Shown in pieces: positions 38,931-51,809 of a DNA stretch of 64,000 nucleotides. Numbering within the stretch: the first letter of the stretch is position 1; every line of letters begins with the position of its first letter. The stretch is taken from contig CM055756.1 of the NCBI GenBank assembly GCA_029465975.1, positions 7,378,391-7,442,390 of the forward strand, given 5' to 3'. Position numbers and translations under genes: made by a program. The notes under the pieces are model-generated. The model ran no database searches, was not told the DNA's origin, and worked only from the letters and a program-made list of their open reading frames with translations. The DNA comes from Dallia pectoralis. Lineage: Eukaryota; Chordata; Actinopteri; Esociformes; Umbridae.

Positions 38931-40540
38931 ATCTCTATCGATGCTTTGATGGGTAGTAATGTACTCCAGCAGGGAGAGGTAAGTGTGGAGTGGAATGGAG
39001 ACTGCATCCTTCACCTACACTACTGCTATTCAAGAATAGCAAATTGGTATGCAACAACATTTATCCCAAACCTGGTGGATATATAAATCAATAGGAACTG
39101 TGTGCGTTTAGTGGACAGTTTTCATTTTTCCGGCAAGAAAATGTTGAATAAATTCTTCAATACTTCAGAATCAATAGCAAAATCAAATACTAATTTGTCT
39201 TGTGCTAAAGAATGGAACATTTGATCTTTGTGTTTGCTCATCCAAAGCCATATTTCTGTTTTTTATGCGACACTTCACTTAAAACTGTTTTAATTTTCAT
39301 AATTTTTTTCATTCAATCATTTTCCCTGCTCTTACATGTCCCGGCAGTGTCTTCTCTAAGGAACATCTGGATTTCAAACAGCCTGTGAGGATGTCAGAGT
39401 GATCTGTCTTTAAACATGCTCTGGGCAAAAGTCTCCGTGGAAACATTCAAATAACCGTATTCCCTAGGTGATTAACAACACAGAGGAAAATGAAGGAGTC
39501 GACGACAGGGTTTAGAACTAACGGAGGTAGTCTGATGATGAGAGACGGCACGTCTGACAGCTGGACACCAACACTGCATGTGTGTGTCTTTGTCTGCGTA
39601 CATATGTATGTGCCAGCGTGGGTTCTCAGTTCTCCGTCTCTGCATTGTCATTTCGGCCAGCCTCGTCTAGTCTCCCGGACGTCCTATAGTCACGACAGGG
39701 ATCGTTCTGTTGTCGCGGCGACACATGAATGGTTTTGTTATAGTCGTTTCTGAATTTGCATATTCATTTGATCCCGTATTCTTTTCGTGATTTAAATACA
39801 ATCGGTTGATAAGATCAATGACAACAGATGTCTTTTGAATAATTTCCGGCAGAGAAATTGAAAGTTGCAGTTTAATCGAAGGGATTCAGAGAGCTATTTT
39901 GTTCTACTACATTACGTCATTATGGTCTGTTTTACATAGCTATGTGTATCACTGTGATATAAGTTGTCTTGACTCAAAAACGAACGTTCGGACCTAACAT
40001 TTGGAGCTACAAACGAATAAATTGTTAGTTATGCTAAGGATTGACTCTCCCTGTAGGGTTTACATCTGGTGTGTTCAGTAACAATGCGCTTCATTGGACC
40101 ATAGTTGACAGGAACATGTCTATGAATTGGTCCAGCAGCTCTTGCTTCTGCTGAGGCAGGTCCTCTCCCGTTGTTACCTATTCCCACACGGTGGTGCCAA
40201 GAGCACTGACACAAGCAGGTTGTTCTCAGCATTTAAGAAGGTCCGTGTGGTGTTTCTGCTATTCCTGGTGGTGCTTCTAAGTTCACTGGCCTCACACATT
40301 CTACTATGGTGTAGGGCTCCTGCCCAGTGGTAAGCCGCATTGTCCTAAATCTGGTCCGACCACTGTTGGTCGCCTGTTTGCTGGTATTGAGCAAGTGATG
40401 TTCCTAGACCTTATTTACCACCTGGAGCAGGACCCCGTGGTTGACAAACATAAAGCAAATAAATCTGGAAATAACCGCTGGAGGCCTGGGGTATCTCATG
40501 CACACTGCTCATAGCATGTACAGGATCATCAAGTTGCACG

Positions 40541-40650
40541 CTCTTCCTGATCTAGAACATTCTGTCCTGGTGTGCGCTATTCCTGATCTAGAACATTCTG
40601 TCCTGGTGTGCGCTCTTCCTGATCTAGAACATTCTGTCCTGGTGTGCGCT
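40541..40650. repeat. 36-bp triplication
   Basis: Three copies of a 36-bp unit with cttcctgatctagaacattc and tgtcctggtgtgcgct. Confidence 0.95.
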
Positions 40651-41362
40651 CTCCAAGGTCCTGAACCCCCCTCACGTGTAAGATTGGATTTGGATTCTGG
40701 AAAAGAATATCTTTATAAATAATCTTCATAAATATGTATTTCTTATTTGCGGATTTGTTTTCGTATTGTGGGAATCTAGCTCAAATAAACCCAGTTTACA
40801 GGGTTAGTAATGTGTGTGTTTTTGGTGTCAGCACCTTGTTTCTTACATTTACACCAGTTCTTCCGGATCTTTCTCTCTCTGAGTCTTTTCTCTTTATTCC
40901 CCAGCTCCACCCGATTCCCTCTCTCACATTCCTTTATAATGGCTGGTACATATTTATATACCTCAGAGAAATAATGCCATGCCAGAATAGATGTCTGTCG
41001 GTTAATGTCTGTTGGAAGGCGGTTGGTTTGGTCATTAGCACTCCTGTAATGTAATGTGGCTGTAGTGTTTCTGTCCCTCTGGCAGCAGTCTGAATCAAAG
41101 AGTGTTGCTGGGGTAAAGTCAAGGCTCTAGCCCAGTTCAAAGACAGCGGGGTCAGGAGAGAGGTCAGGCCATCTCTGCACCGCAGACGCACATCTGTGGG
41201 CACACACACACACACGAGCACAGACTCACACATGTCCCATTACACACGCACAAACCACAGATTGACTTCCAAATAGAGGTCCCTGTCACATCCACGGTCA
41301 TAAACGATTCCCTGGTCCTGGGTTGACTTCCTTATTTAGCCATGAGAGCTCAGAAGGAGACT

Positions 41363-41399
<37 letters not shown>

Positions 41400-41406
41400 A
41401 CACACA
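41363..41406. repeat. (CA)n microsatellite
   Basis: CA run with one ta interruption. Confidence 0.95.
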
Positions 41407-42185
41407 CTCCTGCTATCTAGCCCGGTTCTGACGAGTCTGTTCTATGTGCTTCCTGAAATTAGACATGGCAGCGGTGCCTATTTTCCTCCTGACTGAGTGA
41501 CCTTTGATTTGCACTAATTTCTCTCATTAAATCAGACCGCTGACCTTAGTGGAATGCCCCTGCTTTGATGTGGGCTCTGCCTAGCCTGTGTGACTCAGAG
41601 ATCAGAGGGAAGGCTGTGTGTCTCTGGGTTCCTGTCTGTTTGTGTGTCTGTTTGTGTGCGTGTCTGTGTGTGTCTGCGTGTGTGTTTTTCTTTCCTGCCC
41701 AGGCTGGCTAAGCGGGCAGACACTCCCAGTGCTTGTTGCTGTTCTTCTGCTCTCTATTCCTGGATTAAACTGGTATTTCCCATGTGTATCCGTTCCACTG
41801 CTAGCTGTACCAGAATACACACTTGCTGTTTCTATTCTCTCTTCCTGCATTAACCCGGTGTTGCACATGTGTATATGTTCTACTGCAAATCATACCAGAA
41901 TACACACTCGGAGCTTTGATGAGTCAGGTTCTGATGAGACAGGTGTCATTGACTGACACTGAGGTTGTGTGTCAAACCCGCTTGTGTGTCTGTCATGTCT
42001 TAGTGTTTGTGTGTGCTTGTGTTTTTGAATATTAGCATGTTTATTTCTAAAGGCACGTAACCCATTTGGATTGCGTCTGCCGTTATTTACGTGATGGATG
42101 ATTCGCCATGCTCCGGAATAACCACTGGATGTACAAGCTTTTGTTCTGGTCCTCCTATGTCAAACTCCATTTTGGATATGTGCTT

Positions 42186-42235
42186 CTAAACCAGAATCAG
42201 GTGTATTTGCCAAGTCTGTTTACACACACAATGAT
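42186..42235 (-). mobile_element. LINE-like 3' tail, minus strand
   Basis: accagaatcaggtgtatttg and ccaagtctgtttacacacac, followed by aatgatttgt, resemble the reverse complement of fish LINE tails (cagaatcagnnttattggccaag...cacacaaggaattt). It is short and diverged. Confidence 0.5.
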
Positions 42236-42735
42236 TTGTTTCTGACCCCTAGCTGCAGCCTTTAGAACACACATTTTAAGAAATGTTACGACGTACACAA
42301 AACTGTGTAACAAGAGCAAAACACACAACACGAACAAACCGACTCTAATGCTTTTATGATCATGGATTTGAACTAAAAGCCGTCACCAAACAGCTCTTCA
42401 GTCTGACTGTTTGCTATTGACCACTGTTTACAGCTGCCTAACAAGTATCTGGGGGCTTACGTTCCCGGGAAGAACAGAAAGAGATGTTTGGCAGTTTCCC
42501 GTTGTCCAAACAACATTTATATCTCATCATGTCTCATGTTTCATATGTACGTTGAGAGGCTGCCACATGTTGGTCAAAAGAAAATGGTGTTTAAAGTAAC
42601 GGTCTTGGAAAATACGTCAAAAAAAAATCTATCTGTCCAAACGTGTACGAAGCACGTACAACGCGTTCAGTGCGCGTGTGTTTGTGTTTCATACGTACCG
42701 GTTGACTGTTGACCGTTGTGTCGCCCTCCTACTAG

Positions 42736-42945
42736 ACCATCTCTGGCCTGGAGGAGCAGGTGTCCTGTCTGAGAGAGGAGCTGCTGCAGGCTCACGGACA
42801 GAGAAAGCAGCAGCTGCTGGAGCTGGGGATGCTTAGGGACGAGGAGAGGCAGCGTGCGGCCCAGGACCAGGAAGCAGAGATGGACCGCCTCCGTCTGGAG
42901 CTGGAGAGGAACCACGCCGCTGACAGGCAACTGGCTCAGGAGAAG
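42736..42945 (+). CDS. cep112: CEP112 exon D (internal, coiled coil)
   Basis: This 210-nt, 70-codon, phase 0-0 exon has acceptor ctcctactag and donor gtgggt. It encodes TISGLEEQV through RQLAQEK. The block GQRKQQLLELGMLRDEERQR is a strong match to human CEP112. The whole exon is amphipathic heptad-like sequence, and its 70 residues equal ten heptads. The human segment as I recall it is 77 residues, so this fish exon appears one heptad shorter, in the part after MDRLRLELE. It is GC-rich compared with the flanking intron. Confidence 0.92.
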
Positions 42946-44293
42946 GTGGGTTGGTGGATAGGGGTGAGGATGGATGTGGTTCTGCCATGTCAGGGAAAAA
43001 ATATAACAGAGTGTACAAGCCCTTGGAGCTCAGGGTAGCAGCTGGACTGATTGGCTGGCTGATCAATATGACCAGTAGTCCCTCTAACCTCCCATTGCCC
43101 GTAACAGAACTCACCCATAATCCTGTGCAGGTGAAGCGGGAAGCCTTGGGAAGGTGGTGTTGATCAGTGACTAATCCTGAGCAGGGCCCATCAAAGAAGC
43201 TTTCGTTCTTTAAAGCTGAGACCCCAGCTGCACCTCATTACCCCCAGAATGCAGGTACCGCCACGGCACCGGGCGCCATTTTGGATCCGTTTTGGACAAG
43301 TTACTGGAGTTGACAGAGAGTGAAAATGACAGGGAGTGCATGACTGCATATTATTTAAAGCGAGCGAGGAAGAAACAGCCCCTCTTCTGTCTCTTTCTCT
43401 TCCCCTCGCATCAAACCAATCAAACCAGGCATGTAAGACTTGTTTACCAGCCGTAACTCATTCTGTCGTCCCCTTTTCCCCTCGTCTCTGTTTTCTATTT
43501 GTGATGGCAGGATGATATTATGATGACCTGCAGATGTCAGGGGGGGACTGAAGTCAAACTGAAATTGTGAGCCGAGATGAACCGGGTTTTTGCACGACAT
43601 GCAACGCTATGGATATGTGGCCTACTTTTATTTTGAAGCCGATAACTGATACGTTTCTGAACTAAAATCCGCTTGGTCTTTTTTGCGGGTAGAAATGCAC
43701 AGCGTGAGAAGATGGCTGGAACGACAGGCAAAAGTTTTGTTTGCTATTTTTTTTAAACTTTTTATCTGTGATATAAAAAACATTTTAGACTGGGGGAATG
43801 ATGGGAGAAATAAGTTCCAGGGCTGTCTCATTGCAGTTATTTGTGTGATTGAAGTCGGCCGGCCTCAGTTCCGTATTGACTTGGCCGGCTGTTTTGTAAG
43901 CTGAAATTTCTTATTCATTTGAAGCCGAGGCAGAAAAACGCTGTCCTCTGCAATCTGCCCCAGCCCCGATCTGTCTTGAAGTTGGAAGCTGGGGCCGGTC
44001 AGAGTTTTTGAAGGCATCTCCTAGATCCTGGAGTAAAGGCAGGAGAAATCCATTAAATCCATGAATGGATTCTCATCAAAGAAGCGTGTGCGTTTGAGGG
44101 AGAACGAGAGAGAAAGAGCTGGCAGAATGAAATAATGAGAAACAGAATATCAGAGGAGATAAGATCACATGTGAAAATGTTTCTTGTGCCCAAGAAAAGA
44201 AAAGACAGGAGAGTTAAAGGGAGGTATAGAAGAAAAGACAACGAAGCTAGGGGTATTTCACTGTTCTGCTGCTATTGAGTGTTCGCTGCTTGT

Positions 44294-44597
44294 TCGTGTG
44301 TGTGTGTGTGTGTGTGTGTCTTTGTGTGTGTGTGTGTGTGTCTTTGTGTGTCTTTGTGTGTGTGTGAGTCTATGTGTGTGTGTGTGAGTCTATGTGTGTG
44401 TGTGTGTGTGAGTCTATGTGTGTGTGTGAGTCTATGTGTGTATGTGAGTCTTTGTGTGTGTGTGAGTCTATGTGTGTATGTGAGTCTATGTGTGTATGTG
44501 AGTCTTTGTGTGTGTATTAGTCTTTGTGTGTATGTGAGTCTATGTGTGTATGTGAGTCTCTGTGTGTGTGGGAGTCTGTGTGTGTGTGTGTGTTTTT

Positions 44598-44629
<32 letters not shown>

Positions 44630-44630
44630 G
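44294..44630. repeat. GT-rich compound array (tgtgtgtatgtgagtctatg)
   Basis: (gt)n ends flank a core of 18-20-bp units with gagtctatg/gagtctttg. The plus-strand VCVSLCV and minus-strand THTHRLT ORFs are its translations. Confidence 0.95.
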
Positions 44631-45183
44631 GCTCACTGCTAGCGTTCATCACACACACATGCAGCCCTGGCCTCCCAATCTCCATCCTTCACTCAGGGGC
44701 CTGTAAAGCTCCTGTGTGCCAGATAACAGCAGCTTTCTGCTCAGGGCAGCTCTGAGTCCTGCCTCTCACTCCGCCTCAGCCCCTTCCCCTATTTCCCACC
44801 TCTCTTTTCCATGTCCTCGCCTTTCAGGCCTTCAAGTCATTGGTACGCAAAGTGAATCACAGCTTCATAGAAAGAACTTCCCATACCAGATTCCATGGCT
44901 GTATACGTTTTGTAAAAGCGGGGAAGGTGTTTCTGAGAAATGACACACACACACACACACACACAGCAGGGTTTGGCTAAGGAACATGTGGCGCACAAAT
45001 TCGACTGGCAACAGTTTCCACGACATTTAAGAAATGATAAAGTCATCTATATGCATTGGGTGTGTTACCCATTACGCATTTAAATGGGTACATTAAACTA
45101 TACTAATGTGCGTTATATGCACATGGAAAGTGTCCAGAGCATCAAAATAAAAGTTCAATATGATCAGGAGATTAGTGTGGCTA

Positions 45184-45715
45184 ATTGAGAGTTCTAATGG
45201 CTCGGGGGTTTGACCTGTTTGTGAGTCTGGCAGGCTGTGCCCTCCGGTAATCTAGCGGATAGCTATATAGTCTTATGACGTTCTGTGCTTTCTCAATGCT
45301 GTGTTTATGGTATATGCCAACCACTGAAAGGAGATTGCAGCGGTTACACTGACATAACCATCCTCCGGAGGGCCTTGCGATCAGCAGCGTGGCACCTGCC
45401 GTACCAGGTAGTAATGCAGCTTGAGACGAGAGTCTGAAGGGTGTAGAAATTGCTGAGAGTTTCTGCAGACGTGCCAAACTTCTTGAGTTCTCAGGAACTA
45501 TAGGCACTTTTGGGCCGATTCTACTACTGGGTCTGCTTTCCTGGACCAGGTTAGGTCATCACTGATAAACACACAGAGGAACTTAAAGTCAGAGACTGTC
45601 TCCACTTCAGCACCATTGATGGTAATGGGGGCGTAACTCCCTCTTTGCCGCTTCCTGAAGTCCATGATCATTTGCTTAGTCTGGCAGACAATCAGAGAGT
45701 GGTTGTTGTCCTGAC
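45184..45715 (-). pseudogene. LINE reverse-transcriptase C-terminal fragment
   Basis: Minus-strand translation from about 45715 gives QTKQMIMDFRKRQRG, then PITINGAEVETVSDFKFLCV, FISDDLTWS and further diverged sequence. These match the KTKEMIVDFRR...PLTINGxxVExVxSFKYLGVxISxDLTW block at the C-terminal end of fish LINE reverse transcriptases. Downstream parts (AQKCLxFLRT; LHYYLVRQVPRC) continue the homology with stops and frameshifts. It is non-functional. A 14-bp array begins within 10 bp of its 5' side. Confidence 0.87.
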
Positions 45716-45721
45716 AACATG

Positions 45722-46148
45722 TTGCCTCATTCAGTCTGCCTCATTCAGTCTGCCTCATTCAGTCTGCCTCAGTCAGTCTGCCTCAGTCAGTCTGCCTCAG
45801 TCAGTCTGCCTCAGTCAGTCTGCCTCAGTCAGTCTGCCTCAGTCAGTCTGCCTCAGTCAGTCTGCCTCAGTCAGTCTGCCTCAGTCAGTCGGCCTCAGTC
45901 AGTCTGCCTCAGTCAGTCTGCCTCAGTCAGTCTGCCTCAGTCAGTCTGCCTCAGTCAGTCGGCCTCATTCAGTCGGCCTCATTCAGTCGGCCTCATTCAG
46001 TCGGCCTCATTCAGTCGGCCTCATTCAGTCGGCCTCATTCAGTCGGCCTCATTCAGTCGGCCTCATTCAGTCGGCCTCAGTCAGTCTGCCTCAGTCAGTC
46101 TGCCTCATTCAGTCTGCCTCATTCAGTCTGCCCACCTCAGTCAGTCTG
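45722..46148. repeat. 14-bp minisatellite (ctgcctcagtcagt)
   Basis: About 29 copies. Blocks of cattcagt and cagtcagt variants and of ctgcc/cggcc variants alternate: cattcagt-ctgcc at both ends, cagtcagt in the left half, cggcctcattcagt in the right half. Confidence 0.97.
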
Positions 46149-47198
46149 CGTGTGTGTTTCTTGACTGCGGTTTCTAGAATAGCTCTCCTCTTCTACTCTC
46201 CACTCCTATCTGGCTAACGGCAATGACACCTGCCCTCCAACATATCTGCTTTTGCGTCACCATGGTAACAAGGTGTCTTATACACAAACGCAACGGTTAT
46301 TTTGGGTTTCCTTGGCTGTTACAAAGGACAGTATGGGGATCAGTAGAGAAGACACAGGAGTAGAGGGAGCACGGGGCTCTTCGGAGTGAGCGTATGGACT
46401 TTATTTTCTCTCACTTTCTTTCCTCTCTCAATCGCTCAGTTCTTCAGAAGGTTGGGCCTCGGGCCTTCAACACATTTCACCTCACAAGTCACATTATCTT
46501 TATTTTTATTTCTCTCTTCCTTTATCTCTCCCTAACTCCCCAACCTCTCTGATTCTGTCTGTCTGCCTTCCTCATGGGTAGGCCTTCATGTAATAGCACA
46601 GTCTCGCTTGGTGTGTTTAAATGATGTGAATCCCGTTCCTCCATCAGCCAGAAGATGGTGGCGCTGTTTGGTTGCTGTTGTCATTGTTCTTTCTAATGTA
46701 CAATTTCCCCCTCCAAACTGTTTGTCTCCGATGTGAAGATGCACCAAATCACATTAGTCCTGCTCATGGAATATTTCGAGCAAAACACTGGAGGAAATGA
46801 CCAAAGAAGATGTCCCACAATAAATAAGAGTGACATGCAGAGATGGAGGCATAACTGCTTAACATCTGATTCCGTGAGGGAATGTGTGTGCAGTTGAGAT
46901 GTGTGTTGGTGTACTGCATGTGCATTTGACCAAACCCCAGTCTTTACCCAGGTAGCAGCAGAGAGAAGAGACTCGTATACGAGAGACAGAAAACATCTGC
47001 TAGCTTCGAAAACAGAACGGTTCTCTCAGACTTGGCAGAAGAAAGAGTGACACAATATATCAATCAATCACATTAGACTAGACAGACAGCCCCCATCCTG
47101 TAGAGAGTACTGTAGATAACAGTTAGTGCTTTTGATTGGATCTCTGTAGGGACTCTGGATGGGAATGTAATGGGGTAAAGATAAAAACTGGTTGATAT

Positions 47199-47850
47199 AT
47201 GAGGAATAAAAGAGAACCCGGATGGTGTACTATGAAGAATAAAGGAGAACCCTGATGGTGTATGAAGAATAAAGGAGAACCCGGATGGTGTATGAAGAAT
47301 AAAGGAGAACCTGGATGGTGTATGAAGAATAAAGGAGAACCTTGGATGGTGTATGAAGAATAAAGGAGAACCTGGATGGTGTATGTAGAATGAAGGAGAA
47401 CCCGGATGGTGTATGAAGATTAAAGGAGAACTCGGATGGTATATGAAGAATAAAGGAGAACCTGGATGGTGTATGAAGAATAAAGGAGAACCTGGATGGT
47501 GTATGAAGAATAAAGGAGAACCTGGATGGTGTATGAAGAATAAAGGAGAACCTTGGATGGTGTATGAAGAATAAAGGAGAACCTGGATGGTGTATGAAGA
47601 ATAAAGGAGAACCTGGATGGTGTATGAAGATTAAAGGAGAACTCGGATGGTGTATGAAGAATAAAGGAGAACCTGGATGGTGTATGAAGATTAAAGGAGA
47701 ACCTGGATGGTGTATGAAGAATAAAGGAGAACCTGGATGGTGTATGAAGATTAAAGGAGAACTCGGATGGTGTATGAAGAATAAAGGAGAACCTGGATGG
47801 TGTATGAAGATTAAAGGAGAACCTGGATGGTCCATGAGGAGGAGACGAGA
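47199..47850. repeat. 30-bp minisatellite (gaagaataaaggagaacctg..)
   Basis: About 21 copies of a 30-bp unit (two with an added T), followed by degenerate GA-rich copies to about 47890. The plus strand reads MKNKGEPGWC repeats and the minus strand HHPGSPLFFI repeats. No splice or start context supports coding. Confidence 0.96.
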
Positions 47851-48868
47851 ACCTGGAATGTTCATGAGGGGGAGAGGAGGAACAGGATGTACACGAGGGG
47901 GAGACATTATGATACATGAGGAAGTGGGAAGAAACAGGAGACGGCACTTAAGGAGAGAGATGTCCATTCTCTCCCGTATCTTGCATTTGACTAATAAACA
48001 GACCTTTTCCCTTCTCCTGTTTTCCATTGATCCTGTTTAATCTCAGCTGTCCTCTGCTTACCCAGCCCCCCCACCTCTCTGCACCCCGGGTTATCAAATA
48101 AAACCATCCACAGGTGGTCCCTCAAAACATCAATGGCCATCACAGAGAGGCTGATCAACCCTCGCAATTTCCCCCAAATCTGCACACAGATGCATTCATG
48201 GAGCCACGTCTAAGCCCCTGTCTTGCCCCCCGTCACCATCTGCCTGTCCCACTGATCCCCTCTTTATGGAGGTAAGACAGATCCCCCTCCCCTCATGACC
48301 CTGGAAAGGCTAAAATAGTAGAGTTCAAAAGAATGGGGTTTTAATGACCACAGTTAAAAGGAGAGCCGGATAAAAATGCAACCGTGTACTGCAGTCCAGC
48401 CCCGCATCCATAAGTGGTTACATCTGTTTATGCAAACGCAGGGAGTCGGGTTAGAGAGGCACAACCAATAGCTGCACACCGGCACTGATCCCTAGATTAG
48501 CATAATTTCACCGTTACCACGGCACAAAAACGTTAAAAACAATAGCTTGACCAATGCACTTCCACACACACACACTAGAGTGGAACATTAACCAGCAGCT
48601 CCATCTTTAGCAAATGGCCAAACTTCTGTGGTTTCTAATCGTGCTGTTTGTGCTACTGCTCCCATACGTACAGCCTTGCCTTCTTTTCCCTGTGGACCTT
48701 TAATGATCACCATGTTGTTCTGGCGGACCTCACTGACCCGTTTGACCTTCAAATGAAGTCCCACGTCACATTCGAAGCAAGTGTAGTTTCTGTGTGAAAG
48801 TGTGCGCTACAGCTTCTGACAGACTCTTTGTCAAAGTTTTCATGGATTGTGTCACCCATGTGTGCTCG

Positions 48869-48879
48869 TGTGTGTGTGT

Positions 48880-48915
<36 letters not shown>
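48869..48915. repeat. (GT)n microsatellite
   Basis: GT run interrupted once by tacg. Confidence 0.95.
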
Positions 48916-48916
<1 letters not shown>

Positions 48917-51809
48917 GTAGTGTTTTAAGTGGGTACTGTGCTGCCAGTACGTGAAGCAGTGATGTTGAGCAGAATTTGAAGTGACAGAGCTAATGATGAG
49001 AGGCTGTAAAGCTGAAATGCAAACTCTTCTCGTTACTGTCACTTCACTTGGAGTTTCTCCCCACTTGCATGTTTGCACACACATGCACAAACACATACTC
49101 TAAACCACACTCACAAACTCACACCCTGTCTTGTACACAGTGATTAGAGACAAAAAAACAAATAACATCTCCTGAATCCCAGCAATTGTAATTCAAATAT
49201 CTGCCAGAGAGTTGTTTTGGATAGCTACATATTTTCTCCCAACAGTCACTCAGTTCACTTCCACTTCAGCCCATTACCTCCAATCATTTCTTTTTGCCTA
49301 ATATTTACAAATCTGCCTTTTGGTTTACGTTCATGTTTATATTTTAAAGACTTCTAGGATTGTAATGTTGGATCTTGGCTTATACTATTTCTAGCTTTTT
49401 TGAAAGGCTAACACATTTGGTGAGTTGCGGATATTTTTGTATCTCACACACAGAATGCATGGGAATGATTGAATGCTAAAATCATAATGCCCTGTGCTGT
49501 TTTGCTATTCACATCAGACGTGCCACTGTAATGCGTACGTTGGGCTCTGTTTACCTACAGTTTCTTTTCAAATATACCATGAATTTGTTAGCTAGACGGC
49601 TGTCTAGATGTCTTCTTACAATATTGCTAAATCAACTTGACTGGTCCAGAGATAAAAAATGTTTACTTCCTCCCACGCCAAGAGTGCACAGCTCAAAAGC
49701 TTGTTGCCCAGTTGTCTTCTCAAAGCTTATCTCGCATTGAAAAATAATGGAAGCAGCGCCTCCACATCACGTTGCCGCAAGCAAATTTAGATTTTACCCC
49801 AAAACTATTTCTCACATCATTATGAGGAGATGTATTGCCAATATTAAAGAGTCATCAATGGTGTAGAATTTTTCCAATGCCTTTGTAGAATAATAGCTAG
49901 TAGAATTCCCCATGCAACATATTTTTGGTCTATGCCAAGTAGACCCTTTTTAAAATAAAGGCTATTGCATTGAGGTGAATTTTCCAAATATATCAATTAC
50001 ATTTCTTCCTTATTCTTCTTTGATATTTTTTTAATTGTTTGCTATGTTAACTAGGAAGTAGGGTATGTGTGCCTTAACACCAAAATTAAAACATATTAAC
50101 AACAGACTTGGATCAGTCAAGCTGAATAATGTCAGAGTAAAGCTTGAGTCAAGCTAGTCATTGGTAGGTTACCAAAGAAGAATAAATCTCAACCTTGTTC
50201 GTCTTTGTTTGAAATTCCTCGTAAAAAAATATATAATGACTTCTTAACAGTCGAGTTCCGGCCATTTTTGTTTCAAGGCTGCACAACGTTATTTGAAGTA
50301 GAGCGTACACAGGATTCATTGTATGTTGTTTGTTTCGTGAAGACACAGGCATTGGAGAATCCTGAGACCTAGCCCCGCCCCTATAGGCAGTGACCTGTCA
50401 ATCACATGTGCAGGACATCCACTGCATACTAGGCTGCTTGAAGTGAATATAATGATGTTGTCTGAGAACCCCACATCTCTCTTATTACAGCTATCTCAGA
50501 TTTAAAGCATCTGTGGATAAAAGCCCATATGGAAGAAATATCCTGTCTTCAGAATGTATACATTGCAATAAAGTGCATTTTTTTATGTTTAGTTAAGGAA
50601 ACACAAGGAATTGATAAACGTCTGGCAAATTATGCGGTGCATTTTTTTCCAACGGCTGTCTTCCTATTGTAACGAACCAAAGGAAAGAGAAAAAGCAGTA
50701 CACCTTCAGCCAGGGTTAAAAGCAAACCGGTATATATCATCTTCTGTGGGTGTTTATTAGACTCACTTCCTGTCTGTCCTGTGTGTGTATCCGTTTATAT
50801 ATGTGCGTGTGTACTGTAAATGTAAATATCTGATTGATTGTGTGTGTGTTTTTGTGCATGTGTGTTGTCCTCTTCCCTCTGGTGTGCGCGTGTGTGCACG
50901 TGTCAGAGAGAGAGAGGGAGAGAGTCTGGCCCACTTCCAGCTGCAGATTGTTAATTAAGTTCTGGTAAGCGGTGCATGCTCCTGCCTTCAGATCCACTTC
51001 CACTGTTCCTCACACACACTTCAAAGGCAGCTTCAGCCGCTCACCGCTCCACACCAGCCAGGATTATTAAGCGATTGAAGAGTCTGATATGGCCTCAAAG
51101 AGCCTTCGGCGCTAAGACGCAGTTGGCAGGCGGTGCAGGTAGTCTGCTCTAAAGTGTACACATTCACCGACACATAGACAATCACACTTCACACACACAC
51201 ACACACAAATCCCTGAGCTGTGCACTCGTACACATTTCCATTGAATTTAGAACTAAGGCTCTTTCTGTGTGTTTTTTGTCAGAACTACACCACTATTGTA
51301 AATCACTTAGATTGTACAATCATTTCCCAAAGATTGAAACAGTTAAAATAAATAATTCAAATAGTCAGCTATAGTGTATGCAGACAATTAAATGGTATTA
51401 TACTTATGTAATTTCCTATAAAATAATATGAAAGTTAATATCCAATTAAAGTGGTTTATATAATTAGCACACTTGGTGTGTATTACAGCCTTGAGCTTTT
51501 TCTCTTTTTTTATGAGGTTCGATAAGTTATTGGAACGTATTTTTCACTTTTTTGTGTTTATATTATTTACAGATCCATGATTGTTTTCTTTGTGCTGTTG
51601 ACTTTTTAAATGAAATCCACAGGCTTTAAGTTATATTCAAATCTGGAGATAAAATGACCATAATTAGGTCTTTATTTATTGGTCAGTAGTGTTCTTTATT
51701 TGTGCTTAGGGTTATTGCCTTACACTTGTCTTTTATTTTAAGGTTGATACATTTTTTGATTTGTTTGGAAAATCATGTCTGACATTTGAAGAAATTAATA
51801 ATTAAAAAA

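Larger units (their letters stand above)
35504..42735 (+). other. CEP112 intron between exons C and D
   Basis: This 7.2-kb intron runs from gtaggg to actag. It holds a LINE reverse-transcriptase fragment with its derived minisatellite, a small 36-bp triplication, a CA tract and a minus-strand LINE-like tail. 35504-38420 and 38931-40540 contain nothing I can identify. Confidence 0.85.

Noticed and set aside
40127..40333. 68-codon ORF with a hydrophobic stretch (VFLLFLVVLLSSLASHILLW)
   Set aside because: It has no splice signals or recognisable family and lies within a CEP112 intron near other repeats.
47230..48040. 265- and 158-codon ORFs (HHPGSPLFFI and MKNKGEPGWC repeats)
   Set aside because: The 30-bp unit is divisible by three and leaves frames open on both strands. 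It is intronic with no start or splice context.
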